From assembly GCA_964602995.1 (NCBI GenBank), contig CAZRTM010000005.1:1-64000 (forward strand): DNA of 64,000 bases. The letters are read 5' to 3'. The translations under genes and the position numbers were made by a program. Below, piece by piece: positions 23,768-33,715 of the stretch (its first letter is position 1; each line of letters opens with the position of its first letter). The DNA is from JAAYYY01 sp964602995. GTDB lineage: Bacteria > Chloroflexota > Anaerolineae > Promineifilales > Promineifilaceae. The notes below the pieces were generated by a model, which saw only the letters and a program-made list of their open reading frames with translations, was not told the DNA's origin and did no database searches.

Positions 23768-25519
23768 ATGATTTCTGAACTATATATCAAAGATTTCGCC
23801 ATTATTGATGAGTTGAGGATTCAGCTGGCGCCCGGGTTTACGGTGCTGACCGGGGAGACCGGCGCCGGTAAATCGATCATCCTCGACGCTGTCATGTTGC
23901 TCCTGGGCGGTCGCGCGGACACGGCGCTGGTACGTGCAGGTTGCGAGACAGCCTATGTGGAAGGGATCTTCCACCTGCCGTCCACCTTGCGTGAGGATGT
24001 CGCCTCTCTGCTGGCACAGGAAGGGGTGGAAGACAGTGACCCGGATACATTGTTGCTGGCGCGCGAGATTCGCGTCAACGGGCGCAATATCTGCCGCGTC
24101 AACGGCCGGGCCGTAACCCTCAACTTCATGAGTGAAATCAGTGAGCAGTTGGTGGACATTCACGGGCAAGGTGAACACCTTTCGTTGCTGAAGCCACGCT
24201 CCCACCTGCCACTGTTGGACGCTTATGGCGGTCTGGTCGAAGAACGCCGGGCGCTGGCCCGTGAAGTGACTGCGTTGCGCAAGGTTGAGAGCGAGCTGAG
24301 GGATTTGCGGCGCAATGCGCGGAACATTGCGCAGCGCATCGATATGCTGGAGTTTCAGGTCGGCGAGATCAACGCGGCGCGGCTGGAACCCGGCGAGGAA
24401 GAAGAGCTGCGCGCCGAACGCACCCGGCTGGGTAATGTGGAGCAGTTGATGGAGAGCGTCAATGAGGCGCTGCACCTGCTGTTGGGTGAGGATGATGAGA
24501 TACCGGCGGCCGTAGACCTGATGAGCCAGGCCGAGAAGGCGCTGGGTAATCTGGTGCGTCTGGATGAAACCAGGGAACCCTGGCTGGAACGGTTGCAGGG
24601 TCTGGTCTCAGAATTTGACGAGCTGGTGGCCGACCTGCGCGATTACCAGGAGGAGCTGGAGTTCAATCCCAGCCGCCTGGGCTACGTGGAAGAGCGATTG
24701 GACCTGATAAACGCCCTGAAGCGCAAGTATGGCGACACGGTCGAAGAGATATTGGAGTTTGGCAAGCGTGCGCAGCAGGAGCTGGAGGATATCGGCCAGA
24801 ATGAGGAGCGCAGCGAAGCGCTGGAGATGGAGGTCGAGCGTTACCTGCGGCGTATTGGACAGATGGCCCAGGCGCTCTCTGAGAAGCGGCAGGCGGCGGC
24901 CGAGCGGCTGGCCGCAGCCGTAGAAAAGGAGCTGGCGGACCTGAATATGGCCGGGGCGCGCTTTAACGTGGAGTTTGAGACGGTGGAGGATGAAGAGGCA
25001 GGGGCGTTTGTGGGAGGGCGGCGGCTGGCCTTTGACCACAGTGGCTATGACCGGGTGGAGTTCCTGATATCCACCAATCCCGGTGAACCGCTGAAGCCGA
25101 TGGCCCGCGTGGCCAGTGGTGGTGAAACGGCGCGCTTGATGCTGGCGCTGAAGACGGCGCTGGCGCAGGTTGATGAGACGCCAACGTTGATTTTCGACGA
25201 AATCGACCAGGGCATTGGCGGGCGCGTGGGTGACGTCGTGGGTCGCAAGCTGTGGGGATTGGCGGCACAGGGCCAGCACCAGGTGGTTGTCGTGACCCAT
25301 TTGCCACAACTGGCGGGCTATGGTGACAGCCACTACCACGTGAGCAAAGGGATTAACAATGGGCGCACGGTGACGGCTGTCAGGCGGCTGGACAATGGCG
25401 GGCGTATTGAGGAGCTGGCGGCCATGCTGGGTACCCATGACCACTCTGCCAGGCAGGGCGCGGAGTCGATTCTGAACCAGGCGGCGACGGTCAAGAACCG
25501 GCGCGCTGAAGCAGTCTGA
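23768..25519 (+). CDS. recN: DNA repair ATPase RecN
   Basis: SMC-like ATPase for double-strand-break repair, 583 residues. It starts MISELYIKDFAIIDELRIQL with Walker A GETGAGKS at about 31-38. A long coiled-coil middle (about 150-400) follows. The C-terminal head has the ABC signature ARVASGGETARLMLALK and Walker B TLIFDEIDQGIGG. The C-terminus matches full-length family members. It lies 19 bp after the B-box gene and ends in a terminator. Confidence 0.97.
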   Translation: MISELYIKDFAIIDELRIQLAPGFTVLTGETGAGKSIILDAVMLLLGGRADTALVRAGCETAYVEGIFHLPSTLREDVASLLAQEGVEDSDPDTLLLAREIRVNGRNICRVNGRAVTLNFMSEISEQLVDIHGQGEHLSLLKPRSHLPLLDAYGGLVEERRALAREVTALRKVESELRDLRRNARNIAQRIDMLEFQVGEINAARLEPGEEEELRAERTRLGNVEQLMESVNEALHLLLGEDDEIPAAVDLMSQAEKALGNLVRLDETREPWLERLQGLVSEFDELVADLRDYQEELEFNPSRLGYVEERLDLINALKRKYGDTVEEILEFGKRAQQELEDIGQNEERSEALEMEVERYLRRIGQMAQALSEKRQAAAERLAAAVEKELADLNMAGARFNVEFETVEDEEAGAFVGGRRLAFDHSGYDRVEFLISTNPGEPLKPMARVASGGETARLMLALKTALAQVDETPTLIFDEIDQGIGGRVGDVVGRKLWGLAAQGQHQVVVVTHLPQLAGYGDSHYHVSKGINNGRTVTAVRRLDNGGRIEELAAMLGTHDHSARQGAESILNQAATVKNRRAEAV

Positions 25520-25615
25520 TTCTCGCGGCTCAGTAGTTGCCTGGAAATGCCAATAAAAAGTTAATATTTTCCTCTTTTCTAATAGCCAATCCTCTGGTAA
25601 TATGATGAGTCGATT

Positions 25616-25647
25616 GACCCCGGTCAACCCAGCCGGGGTCTTTTTGT
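25616..25647 (+). terminator. Rho-independent terminator between recN and typA
   Basis: GACCCCGG (25616-25623) pairs with CCGGGGTC (25633-25640), followed by TTTTTG. A candidate -10 (TAATAT, 25598-25603) would start a typA transcript directly ahead of this hairpin, so it might also act as an attenuator. Confidence 0.85.
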
Positions 25648-25690
25648 CTGAACAGAACAGAGAAATTTGAAGAGAGTGGGAGCCGGGCAA

Positions 25691-27598
<1,908 letters not shown>

Positions 27599-27604
27599 GC
27601 GGTG

Positions 27605-27646
27605 GTCAGTGTTCAGTAATCCGTATTCAGTATTCGGTATTCAGTT
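27605..27646. repeat. Short degenerate tandem repeat
   Basis: Six or so imperfect copies of a TATTCAGT-like octamer between typA and its terminator (for example GTATTCAG, TATTCGGT, ATTCAGTT). Low-complexity intergenic repeat; no gene. Confidence 0.6.
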
Positions 27647-27655
27647 GATGGTAAT

Positions 27656-27687
27656 CAGGGCTGCTTTATTGCAGCCCTGTTTTTTTT
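27656..27687 (+). terminator. Rho-independent terminator of typA
   Basis: CAGGGCTGC (27656-27664) pairs perfectly with GCAGCCCTG (27671-27679) around TTTATT and is followed by eight T. Confidence 0.95.
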
Positions 27688-27689
27688 GA

Positions 27690-28904
27690 TTATTCTTTGG
27701 CTTCGACGTTTTGGTTTAGTAGATAGTCGATAGCGGCCTGTAATTGCTCGTCTTGAGGGGGGGTGTCTGGGAGTGGTTCTTGTAGTGGTGGTTGTTCGAC
27801 TACTACGTCGGGCGTCAGGCCTTCCTGGTCTACCCAGGTGCCTTCGGGTGTCAGCCAGCGGGCTGTGGTAATACGTACGCCGCCGCCGTTGCTGAGTGGG
27901 TGCCAGGTTTGTACAGTGCCCTTGCCGAACGTGGTCGTGCCAATCAAAATGCCGCGCTGGCGGTCGCGAATGGCCCCGGCCAGCACTTCGGAAGCGCTGG
28001 CGCTCCCTTCATTGACCAGAACAACCAGAGGGATATCCTGAGCCAGGCCTTCATTGTCAGATTCAAAGAGTCGTTCGCGGCCAGAGCCGAACTGCTCTTT
28101 GAGGACGACGCCCTCATCCAGAAATTGGTTGGCGACTTCGACGGCGGTGTCCAGGCCGCCGCCAGGATTGTTGCGCAGATCGAGAATGAGACCGGCCGGA
28201 TTCTGGGCCATTAACTCCTGTAACGTTTCCTCTAACTCTTCTTTTGTGCGGTTGGCAAAACGGTTCAGCCGCACATAGGCCACGTTATCCTCCAGCATTT
28301 CACCGCTGACGCTGGGGATTGAGACCACGGCGCGTGTGACCTCAACGTCAAACTGTTCGCCGTTGCGCTCGATGGTCAGGGTGACGTTGGTTCCTGCCGG
28401 ACCGCGGATGAGCGCCGCGGCCTCTTCCAGCTCCATCTCTGACAGATCTTGCCCATCGGCGGCGACAATGATGTCGCCCGGTTGCAGGCCGACTTCTTCG
28501 GCCGGGGAGCCTTCATAAGGAGAGACAATTGTGATGCGCCCGTCGACCATCTCCACCAGAACGCCGATGCCGTGCACTTCCCCTTCCATCGATTGGCGCG
28601 CCGTCTCTTCAACCGTGGGTGAAAGATAACGTGTGTTTGGGTCATCGAGGGTCGCTAACATGCCTTCAATGGCTCCTTCTGTTAGCTGCACAGGGTCAAG
28701 GGGCTGATCGTAGAATCGTTGGTCAACCAGGTTCCATGTTTCCCAGAAGGGATCGAAGACCTTGGCCGCTGCGGCGGGCATGTTGGAAGAACCCAGTCCC
28801 AGCTCAGTAAGGGGCCAGCCTTCGTAACCAAGGGCGTAGCCAACGCCGAAAAGTATCACGGAGTAGAAGACAAATAGGGCAGTGCGAATCGATTTTCTTT
28901 CCAT
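27690..28904 (-). CDS. C-terminal processing serine protease (S41 family, CtpA-like)
   Basis: A 404-residue periplasm-facing protease with one N-terminal membrane segment (about 8-27). An N-terminal helical cap is followed by a PDZ domain (about 112-195, with GIGV and LQPGDIIVAADGQ) and the S41 catalytic domain. The catalytic serine is in NEGSASASE (about 299-306) and the general base Lys328 in FGKGTVQ. RNNPGGGLDTAVEVANQFL and GGVRITTARWLTPEG are further hallmarks. The C-terminal tail ends shortly after the conserved IDYLL segment. Convergent with typA; the upstream 270 bp separate it from the polysaccharide genes. Confidence 0.95.
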   Translation of the reverse strand: MERKSIRTALFVFYSVILFGVGYALGYEGWPLTELGLGSSNMPAAAAKVFDPFWETWNLVDQRFYDQPLDPVQLTEGAIEGMLATLDDPNTRYLSPTVEETARQSMEGEVHGIGVLVEMVDGRITIVSPYEGSPAEEVGLQPGDIIVAADGQDLSEMELEEAAALIRGPAGTNVTLTIERNGEQFDVEVTRAVVSIPSVSGEMLEDNVAYVRLNRFANRTKEELEETLQELMAQNPAGLILDLRNNPGGGLDTAVEVANQFLDEGVVLKEQFGSGRERLFESDNEGLAQDIPLVVLVNEGSASASEVLAGAIRDRQRGILIGTTTFGKGTVQTWHPLSNGGGVRITTARWLTPEGTWVDQEGLTPDVVVEQPPLQEPLPDTPPQDEQLQAAIDYLLNQNVEAKE

Positions 28905-29100
28905 TTAACTCTTTACCAGCCATCTGGGTGAGTATTCTCTACCTACCGTATAGTGTATCATTGTTCAAAGCCAATTCAGGTGCTGCAACGAATAGGCTCC
29001 GACCCTGAGCAGGATAACTCCTCTGTTGCGATTGTAAAATAGGAGCATTAGCGTTAAGTTGACGTCGCCTAAACGGTGATTAAGCGTCAATCGGGCCACT

Positions 29101-29128
29101 TTGAGGCGATCCGGCCCTGTGTTAGAAT
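29101..29128 (+). promoter_or_regulatory. Candidate promoter of the polysaccharide genes
   Basis: TTGAGG (29101-29106), a 16-nt spacer and TAGAAT (29123-29128), about 47 nt before the glycosyltransferase start. The rest of 28905-29174 shows no gene. Confidence 0.5.
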
Positions 29129-29174
29129 CTTGTGCGGCTAGGCGACTTGCAGCCAGCTCCACAAGCAGGAGTAA

Positions 29175-30128
29175 ATGAAACGGGTGTTAGATCTTGCCAT
29201 TGTCATTGTCAACTACAATGTCTCTGCTTTGCTGCAACGGTGCTTGCAAACGGTTTTCGCCAGCGAGGGCGACTTTTCGTTTGAAGTGTGCGTGGTCGAT
29301 AATAACTCAGCGGACGATAGTGTGAAAATGGTGCGGGAGCGCTTTCCGCAGGTCACGATGATTGCCAATGAGAAGAACGTCGGCTATCCGGCGGCCAATA
29401 ACCAGGGTTTGCTGGAGCTTGGCGTCTGTGGGCCAACACCCCCGCGCTATGCCCTGCTTTTGAACCCGGATACCGAGGTGCCGCCCGACGGCTTTGCGCG
29501 CCTCCTTGCCTATATGGATGAGAACCCGGAGGTCGGCGTGGTAGGGCCGAAGTTGGTTATGCTCGATGGCTCGTTGGACCTCGCTTGCCGCCGGGGCTTC
29601 GATTCGATGTCCGCCCTCGTCTATCGTATGGTTGGGCTGAGCCGCCTCTTCCCGCGCTCGCCACGCTTTGCGCGTTATAATATGACTTTTTTGGATGAAG
29701 ATGAGTTAGCGGACGTCGATTCAGTCGTCGGTGCGTTCATGATGGTGCGGCATGAGGCGCTGGAACCAGTGGGATTGATGGACGACCGCTTCTGGATGTA
29801 TGGTGAGGATTTGGATTGGGCGAAGCGAATCAAGGACAACGGCTGGCGCATCGTCTATAATCCGGAAGTAACTGTCTTGCACGTGAAGAGGGCCTCAAGC
29901 CGCCAGAATCCAAAAGCGCAGGTTGAGTTCTACCGGGCTATGCTGCTCTTTTACTATAAGCATTACCGGGCGACTACGTCCTGGTGGCTGCACTGGCTGA
30001 TCCTGGTTGGGATTGCTCTGAAAGGTGGCCGCGCCGTATGGGGGGATGTGCTTGCAGGCCCTGACATTCTGCAACGACAGCGCTATGGCTCAATGACAGC
30101 TCCGGTAACGACAACAACGCCAGGGTAA
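29175..30128 (+). CDS. Family 2 glycosyltransferase
   Basis: A 317-residue GT-A fold glycosyltransferase of the rhamnosyltransferase-like group. IVIVNYNVSALLQRCLQTV begins the nucleotide-binding domain. VVDNNSADDS and LLLNPDTEV (the D-x-D-like metal site) follow, and WMYGEDLDWAKRIKDNGWRI supplies the catalytic ED region. A hydrophobic segment near 275-292 may associate with the membrane. It likely adds a sugar to a lipid-linked surface glycan, and the adjacent initiating transferase 19 bp downstream supports that. Sugar specificity is unknown. Confidence 0.93.
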   Translation: MKRVLDLAIVIVNYNVSALLQRCLQTVFASEGDFSFEVCVVDNNSADDSVKMVRERFPQVTMIANEKNVGYPAANNQGLLELGVCGPTPPRYALLLNPDTEVPPDGFARLLAYMDENPEVGVVGPKLVMLDGSLDLACRRGFDSMSALVYRMVGLSRLFPRSPRFARYNMTFLDEDELADVDSVVGAFMMVRHEALEPVGLMDDRFWMYGEDLDWAKRIKDNGWRIVYNPEVTVLHVKRASSRQNPKAQVEFYRAMLLFYYKHYRATTSWWLHWLILVGIALKGGRAVWGDVLAGPDILQRQRYGSMTAPVTTTTPG

Positions 30129-30147
30129 GAATGGATTTTTAGCCGGT

Positions 30148-31572
30148 ATGAAGACGCAACGGATTCGAAATATCTATGCCATCTCCTTGATGATCCTGGA
30201 TGCGCTGCTGGTGGCAGTGGCGTTTGTCCTTGCCCACCGCCTGCGCCTGCTGCTGCCGTTCCCGGCGGAGGCCGTGAACCTGTTGCCCTTCAGGGAGTAT
30301 ACGGCCCTGATGGTGGTGCACATTTTCTCCGTCATCATTGCCCTGCTCTTCAACCGCCAATATTACATTCCACGCGCCGTCTCCCGCGTCGACCAACTCT
30401 ACGCCGTTTCGGCCAGCGTCTCCATCGGCACGGTTGTGTCTGTCGCCGTCTCAGCCTTCTTCTTCAAAGGGACGGCGTTGGAAGCAGATTACCCGCGCGT
30501 GATGGTCATCTATGCCTGGTTGTTCTCGATCCTGTTCATCATGCTGGGCCGGGCAGTGCACCAGGTTGTGCGCAATGTGTTGCGCGACAGGGGCGTTGGC
30601 AAGGACCGGCTGCTGATTGTGGGAACCGGGGACATTGCCCGTATCATTATCCAGCGCATTTTGTGGTCGCCGCAGCTAGGCTATGAGCTGGTTGGCGCAG
30701 TCAGCGACCCGGAAGCGGAGGAGTCGGTGCTGGGCCTGCCGGTGTTGGGGCCGGTGGAGAGCCTGCCGGAGCTGATCGACGAGTTTGACGTCGATGAGGT
30801 TATTGTGGCCATTCCGGATAAGGGACACCGGGAAGTGGTGCGTGTCATCTCTTATTGTGAACGTGGCCGCGTGTCGATCAAAGTGTTCCCCGATATTTTC
30901 CAGTTTGTGACCACCGATGCTGGTATCGACGACCTGGGCGGCCTGCCGCTGCTCACGGTGCGCAACTACGCCATGCGCGGGTATATGCTTATTGTGAAGC
31001 GCACCATGGACGTCATTGGCGCAGGCTTTGGTCTGATCTTCTTCGCGCCGTTGATGATGCTGGTGGCGCTGGCTATTAAGCTGGAATCGCCGGGACCTGT
31101 CTTTTTTGTTCAGGACCGAATGGGACTGGATGGGCGGCCGTTCAAGATGATTAAGTTCCGCTCGATGCGCTCCGATGCCGAGAAGAGCGGGCCTGGTTGG
31201 ACGGTGGATAACGACCCGCGGCAGACGCGCCTGGGCCGCCTGCTGCGCCGCATTGACATCGATGAGCTGCCAAATCTGATTAATGTTCTTCTGGGCGAGA
31301 TGAGCCTCGTGGGTCCGCGCCCCGAACAGCCTTACTATGTGGAGGAATTTCGCAACACGGTGCCGCGTTATATGGAACGTCACCGTGAGAAGTCAGGTAT
31401 GACGGGCTGGGCGCAGGTCAATGGGCTGCGGGGTGATACCTCTATTGTGGAACGGACCAAATACGACCTGTGGTACACTGAAAATTGGTCGATTTTGCTC
31501 GACGTGAAAATTATACTGCGCACGCTATGGCAGACAGTGACCGGCCGCTCCAACAATCATCATCCCGGGTAA
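30148..31572 (+). CDS. Polyprenyl-phosphate sugar-1-phosphate transferase (WbaP/CpsE type)
   Basis: Initiating enzyme of capsule, exopolysaccharide or O-antigen assembly, moving a sugar-1-phosphate to undecaprenyl phosphate. The 474-residue protein has four or five N-terminal membrane segments (about 10-135), a CoA-binding-like Rossmann domain (RLLIVGTGDIARIIIQRI, about 153-255) and the C-terminal transferase domain. That domain starts KRTMDVIGAGFGLIFFAPLM, and contains GRPFKMIKFRSMR and SLVGPRPEQPYYVEEF. The length and three-part layout match full-size polyprenyl glycosylphosphotransferases. No other glycan genes follow, so the pathway is incomplete in this window. Confidence 0.94.
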   Translation: MKTQRIRNIYAISLMILDALLVAVAFVLAHRLRLLLPFPAEAVNLLPFREYTALMVVHIFSVIIALLFNRQYYIPRAVSRVDQLYAVSASVSIGTVVSVAVSAFFFKGTALEADYPRVMVIYAWLFSILFIMLGRAVHQVVRNVLRDRGVGKDRLLIVGTGDIARIIIQRILWSPQLGYELVGAVSDPEAEESVLGLPVLGPVESLPELIDEFDVDEVIVAIPDKGHREVVRVISYCERGRVSIKVFPDIFQFVTTDAGIDDLGGLPLLTVRNYAMRGYMLIVKRTMDVIGAGFGLIFFAPLMMLVALAIKLESPGPVFFVQDRMGLDGRPFKMIKFRSMRSDAEKSGPGWTVDNDPRQTRLGRLLRRIDIDELPNLINVLLGEMSLVGPRPEQPYYVEEFRNTVPRYMERHREKSGMTGWAQVNGLRGDTSIVERTKYDLWYTENWSILLDVKIILRTLWQTVTGRSNNHHPG

Positions 31573-31642
31573 TTTTTGTTTAACCCTCACCCTTAGAACG
31601 GTGTCCCTCTTTTGCACACCCCTCGTCTAACATCATTTTTAT

Positions 31643-31671
31643 TTGACGCTTAATTTTGCCCATGCTATCAT
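31643..31671 (+). promoter_or_regulatory. Sigma-70 promoter of the hrcA operon
   Basis: TTGACG (31643-31648), a 17-nt spacer and TATCAT (31666-31671). The CIRCE operator starts 16 nt further on. Confidence 0.8.
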
Positions 31672-31686
31672 ACGAAACGGGTGCCT

Positions 31687-31713
31687 TTAGCACTCTCCGA
31701 GCGAGTCTGCTAA
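31687..31713. promoter_or_regulatory. CIRCE operator (HrcA-binding site)
   Basis: TTAGCACTC-N9-GTCTGCTAA. The left arm and spacing are exact CIRCE; the right arm matches GAGTGCTAA at 7 of 9 positions. It lies just after the predicted transcription start and upstream of hrcA itself, so HrcA autoregulates the heat-shock operon. Confidence 0.9.
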
Positions 31714-31755
31714 AAGTCCGTCACCCAGGAGTAGTTAAGCAAAATCGGTAAGGCA

Positions 31756-32814
31756 ATGGCTGAACGACTGACAGAAAGGCAAGAGCAGATCCTGGGCCTC
31801 ATGGTTCGTCAATATATCGAAACCGGGACCCCCGTGGGATCGCAGAAACTGGTGGACCAGTTCAACCTGGATTTCAGCCCGGCAACGGTGCGCAATGAGC
31901 TGGCCATTCTGGATGAACTCGGCTATCTGCACCAGCTCCACACGTCAGCCGGTCGCGTACCGACAGAGCGTGGCTACCGTTATTTCGTCCAGCGCCTGTT
32001 GGGCGAATTTGAGCTTCCACTGCGCGAGCAACAGATGATTAAGCACCAGTTCCACCAGGCGCGGCTGGACATGGAACAGTGGATGCGACTGGCAGCAGCA
32101 ATCCTGGCCCGTACATCACGGGGCGCCAGTGTGGTTACCGCTCCTCGACCACGGCCCAATCGCTTCAAACACATCGAGCTTATTTCCACGCAGGGCCGTC
32201 TGGTGCTGATGATCCTCGTGCTTTATGGCGGAGACGTGAAGCAGCAGATGTTGACCCTGGCTGAACCCCTGGAGCAAGAGCGCCTGAGCGCAGCAGCAGA
32301 GCGGTTAAATGTGGCCTTTGATGACCGGACAGCAGACGACATCAGCGCTCGTATGAGCCAGCTTGATGGATTGGAGCTGGAAGAGGAGATTGCGCGCCTG
32401 ATCATCGACCTCCTGAAACTGGCCGATGCGCGCAATATCAGCGACTTCTACCGTGATGGCCTGGTGAACCTGCTGGAGGAAGAGGGCACCCGGTCCGCCG
32501 TGCGGGTACTGGAGGAGAGAACGTTGCTCGCCGATGTGCTTTCGGAAGCAATCGCTCCCGCTGCGAGTGGGGTGCAGGTGATTATCGGAGGCGAGGGGCG
32601 CTGGGAAGAGTTGAAAGATTGTACGATCATTGTGTCTCGATATGGGGCGCTGGAAGATCTATCAGGTGAGCTGGCTGTTCTGGGGCCGACGCGTATGCCT
32701 TACAGCCGCAATATCTCGGCCGTGCGCTACGTTGCCGATATTATGAGCAGCTTTGTTGCCGATTATTACCTCGACCGGTCCACTGAGCCAGAGGCACCAG
32801 ATCTAGAAAGATGA
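31756..32814 (+). CDS. hrcA: Heat-inducible transcription repressor HrcA
   Basis: Repressor of class I heat-shock genes, 352 residues. The N-terminal winged helix reads LTERQEQILGLMVRQYIETG and GSQKLVDQFNLDFSPATVRNELAILDELGYL, and TSAGRVPTERGYRYFVQRLL follows as in all HrcA. The C-terminal GAF-like dimerisation domain ends with VLGPTRMPYSRNISAVRYVADIMS. A CIRCE operator and promoter lie immediately upstream, and grpE-dnaK-dnaJ follow on the same strand. Confidence 0.97.
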   Translation: MAERLTERQEQILGLMVRQYIETGTPVGSQKLVDQFNLDFSPATVRNELAILDELGYLHQLHTSAGRVPTERGYRYFVQRLLGEFELPLREQQMIKHQFHQARLDMEQWMRLAAAILARTSRGASVVTAPRPRPNRFKHIELISTQGRLVLMILVLYGGDVKQQMLTLAEPLEQERLSAAAERLNVAFDDRTADDISARMSQLDGLELEEEIARLIIDLLKLADARNISDFYRDGLVNLLEEEGTRSAVRVLEERTLLADVLSEAIAPAASGVQVIIGGEGRWEELKDCTIIVSRYGALEDLSGELAVLGPTRMPYSRNISAVRYVADIMSSFVADYYLDRSTEPEAPDLER

Positions 32815-32852
32815 CCCGGTTCGGGACAAATCCGCATCGGGACAACACCCAC

Positions 32853-32870
32853 GGCTCCTGCAGGGGAGCC
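32853..32870 (+). other. Intergenic hairpin between hrcA and grpE
   Basis: GGCTCC (32853-32858) pairs with GGAGCC (32865-32870), followed by TTTCCT. A second stem, CCCGGC...GCCGGG, lies further toward grpE. They may tune processing or readthrough between repressor and chaperone genes. Confidence 0.4.
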
Positions 32871-32946
32871 TTTCCTGTATTTGATTTAAATGAACGATTA
32901 CCCGGCCGCATCGGTTTTTCGTGCCGGGATAGCTTAGAGGTGAAAG

Positions 32947-33522
32947 GTGCAAGACGAAGAGCTGAGACAGGATGAAGAGCCTCAACCGCAAGCAGAAGAG
33001 CAAGAGCTGAGTGGTTCCAGCGAAGTGACCGAAAATGAGCAAGGGATCGCTGAGAACGAGGAGCTTTCAGTGGAAGAACGGCTGGAGGCTGCGGAAGCGA
33101 AGGCCGCCGAATATTTGGAAGGGTGGCAGCGCGCCCGTGCTGAGTTTGCCAACGCTCGCAAGCGAATGGAGCGCGAACGGGCAGAGGCGCGCCGCAACGC
33201 CACAGTCGATGTGGTCAGCCGTTTGCTGCCGATCCTCGATGATTTTGACCGGGCGCTGGAGAGCGTGCCCGAGGAAATCAGCGACCATAGCTGGTTTGAA
33301 GGGATGGCCCTGGTGCATCGCAAGCTGGTGGGTATCCTGGAAAATGTCAACATTGAGCGCATTGAGGCGGTAGGCCAGCCATTCGACCCCAATTACCACG
33401 AAGCGCTGCTGCAAGAAGAATCGGATGAATATGAAAGCGGCATCGTCATCCGCGAGTTGCAACCAGGATATAAGTTAGAGGATCGGGTCATTCGTCCAGC
33501 GATGGTAATCGTTGCCAGCTAA
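32947..33522 (+). CDS. grpE: Nucleotide exchange factor GrpE
   Basis: Releases ADP from DnaK. The 191-residue protein has an acidic, Gln/Glu-rich N-terminus (about 1-45), the long coiled-coil dimer helix (SVEERLEAAEAKAAEYLEGW, then RARAEFANARKRMERERAEA), and the C-terminal beta domain with IEAVGQPFDPNYHEALLQEE and GYKLEDRVIRPAMVIVAS, the family signature. The start is GTG with GAGGTG upstream. A 100-N gap separates it from dnaK, so the true spacing is unknown. Confidence 0.96.
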   Translation: MQDEELRQDEEPQPQAEEQELSGSSEVTENEQGIAENEELSVEERLEAAEAKAAEYLEGWQRARAEFANARKRMERERAEARRNATVDVVSRLLPILDDFDRALESVPEEISDHSWFEGMALVHRKLVGILENVNIERIEAVGQPFDPNYHEALLQEESDEYESGIVIRELQPGYKLEDRVIRPAMVIVAS

Positions 33523-33573
33523 TGCCAGAAGGTTGTCGCGCGAGAAAGAACGGTTGGGCGCCGTCTGCAGGCC

Positions 33574-33673
33574 NNNNNNNNNNNNNNNNNNNNNNNNNNN
33601 NNNNNNNNNNNNNNNNNNNNNNNNNNNNNNNNNNNNNNNNNNNNNNNNNNNNNNNNNNNNNNNNNNNNNNNNN
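33574..33673. other. Assembly gap (100 N)
   Basis: Exactly 100 N between grpE and dnaK. No gene is visibly interrupted on either side, but a small gene could be hidden. Confidence 0.99.
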
Positions 33674-33715
33674 CTGCCGCTTTTTCAATATTGATCTCAC
33701 ATAGGAGTAAGGAAC

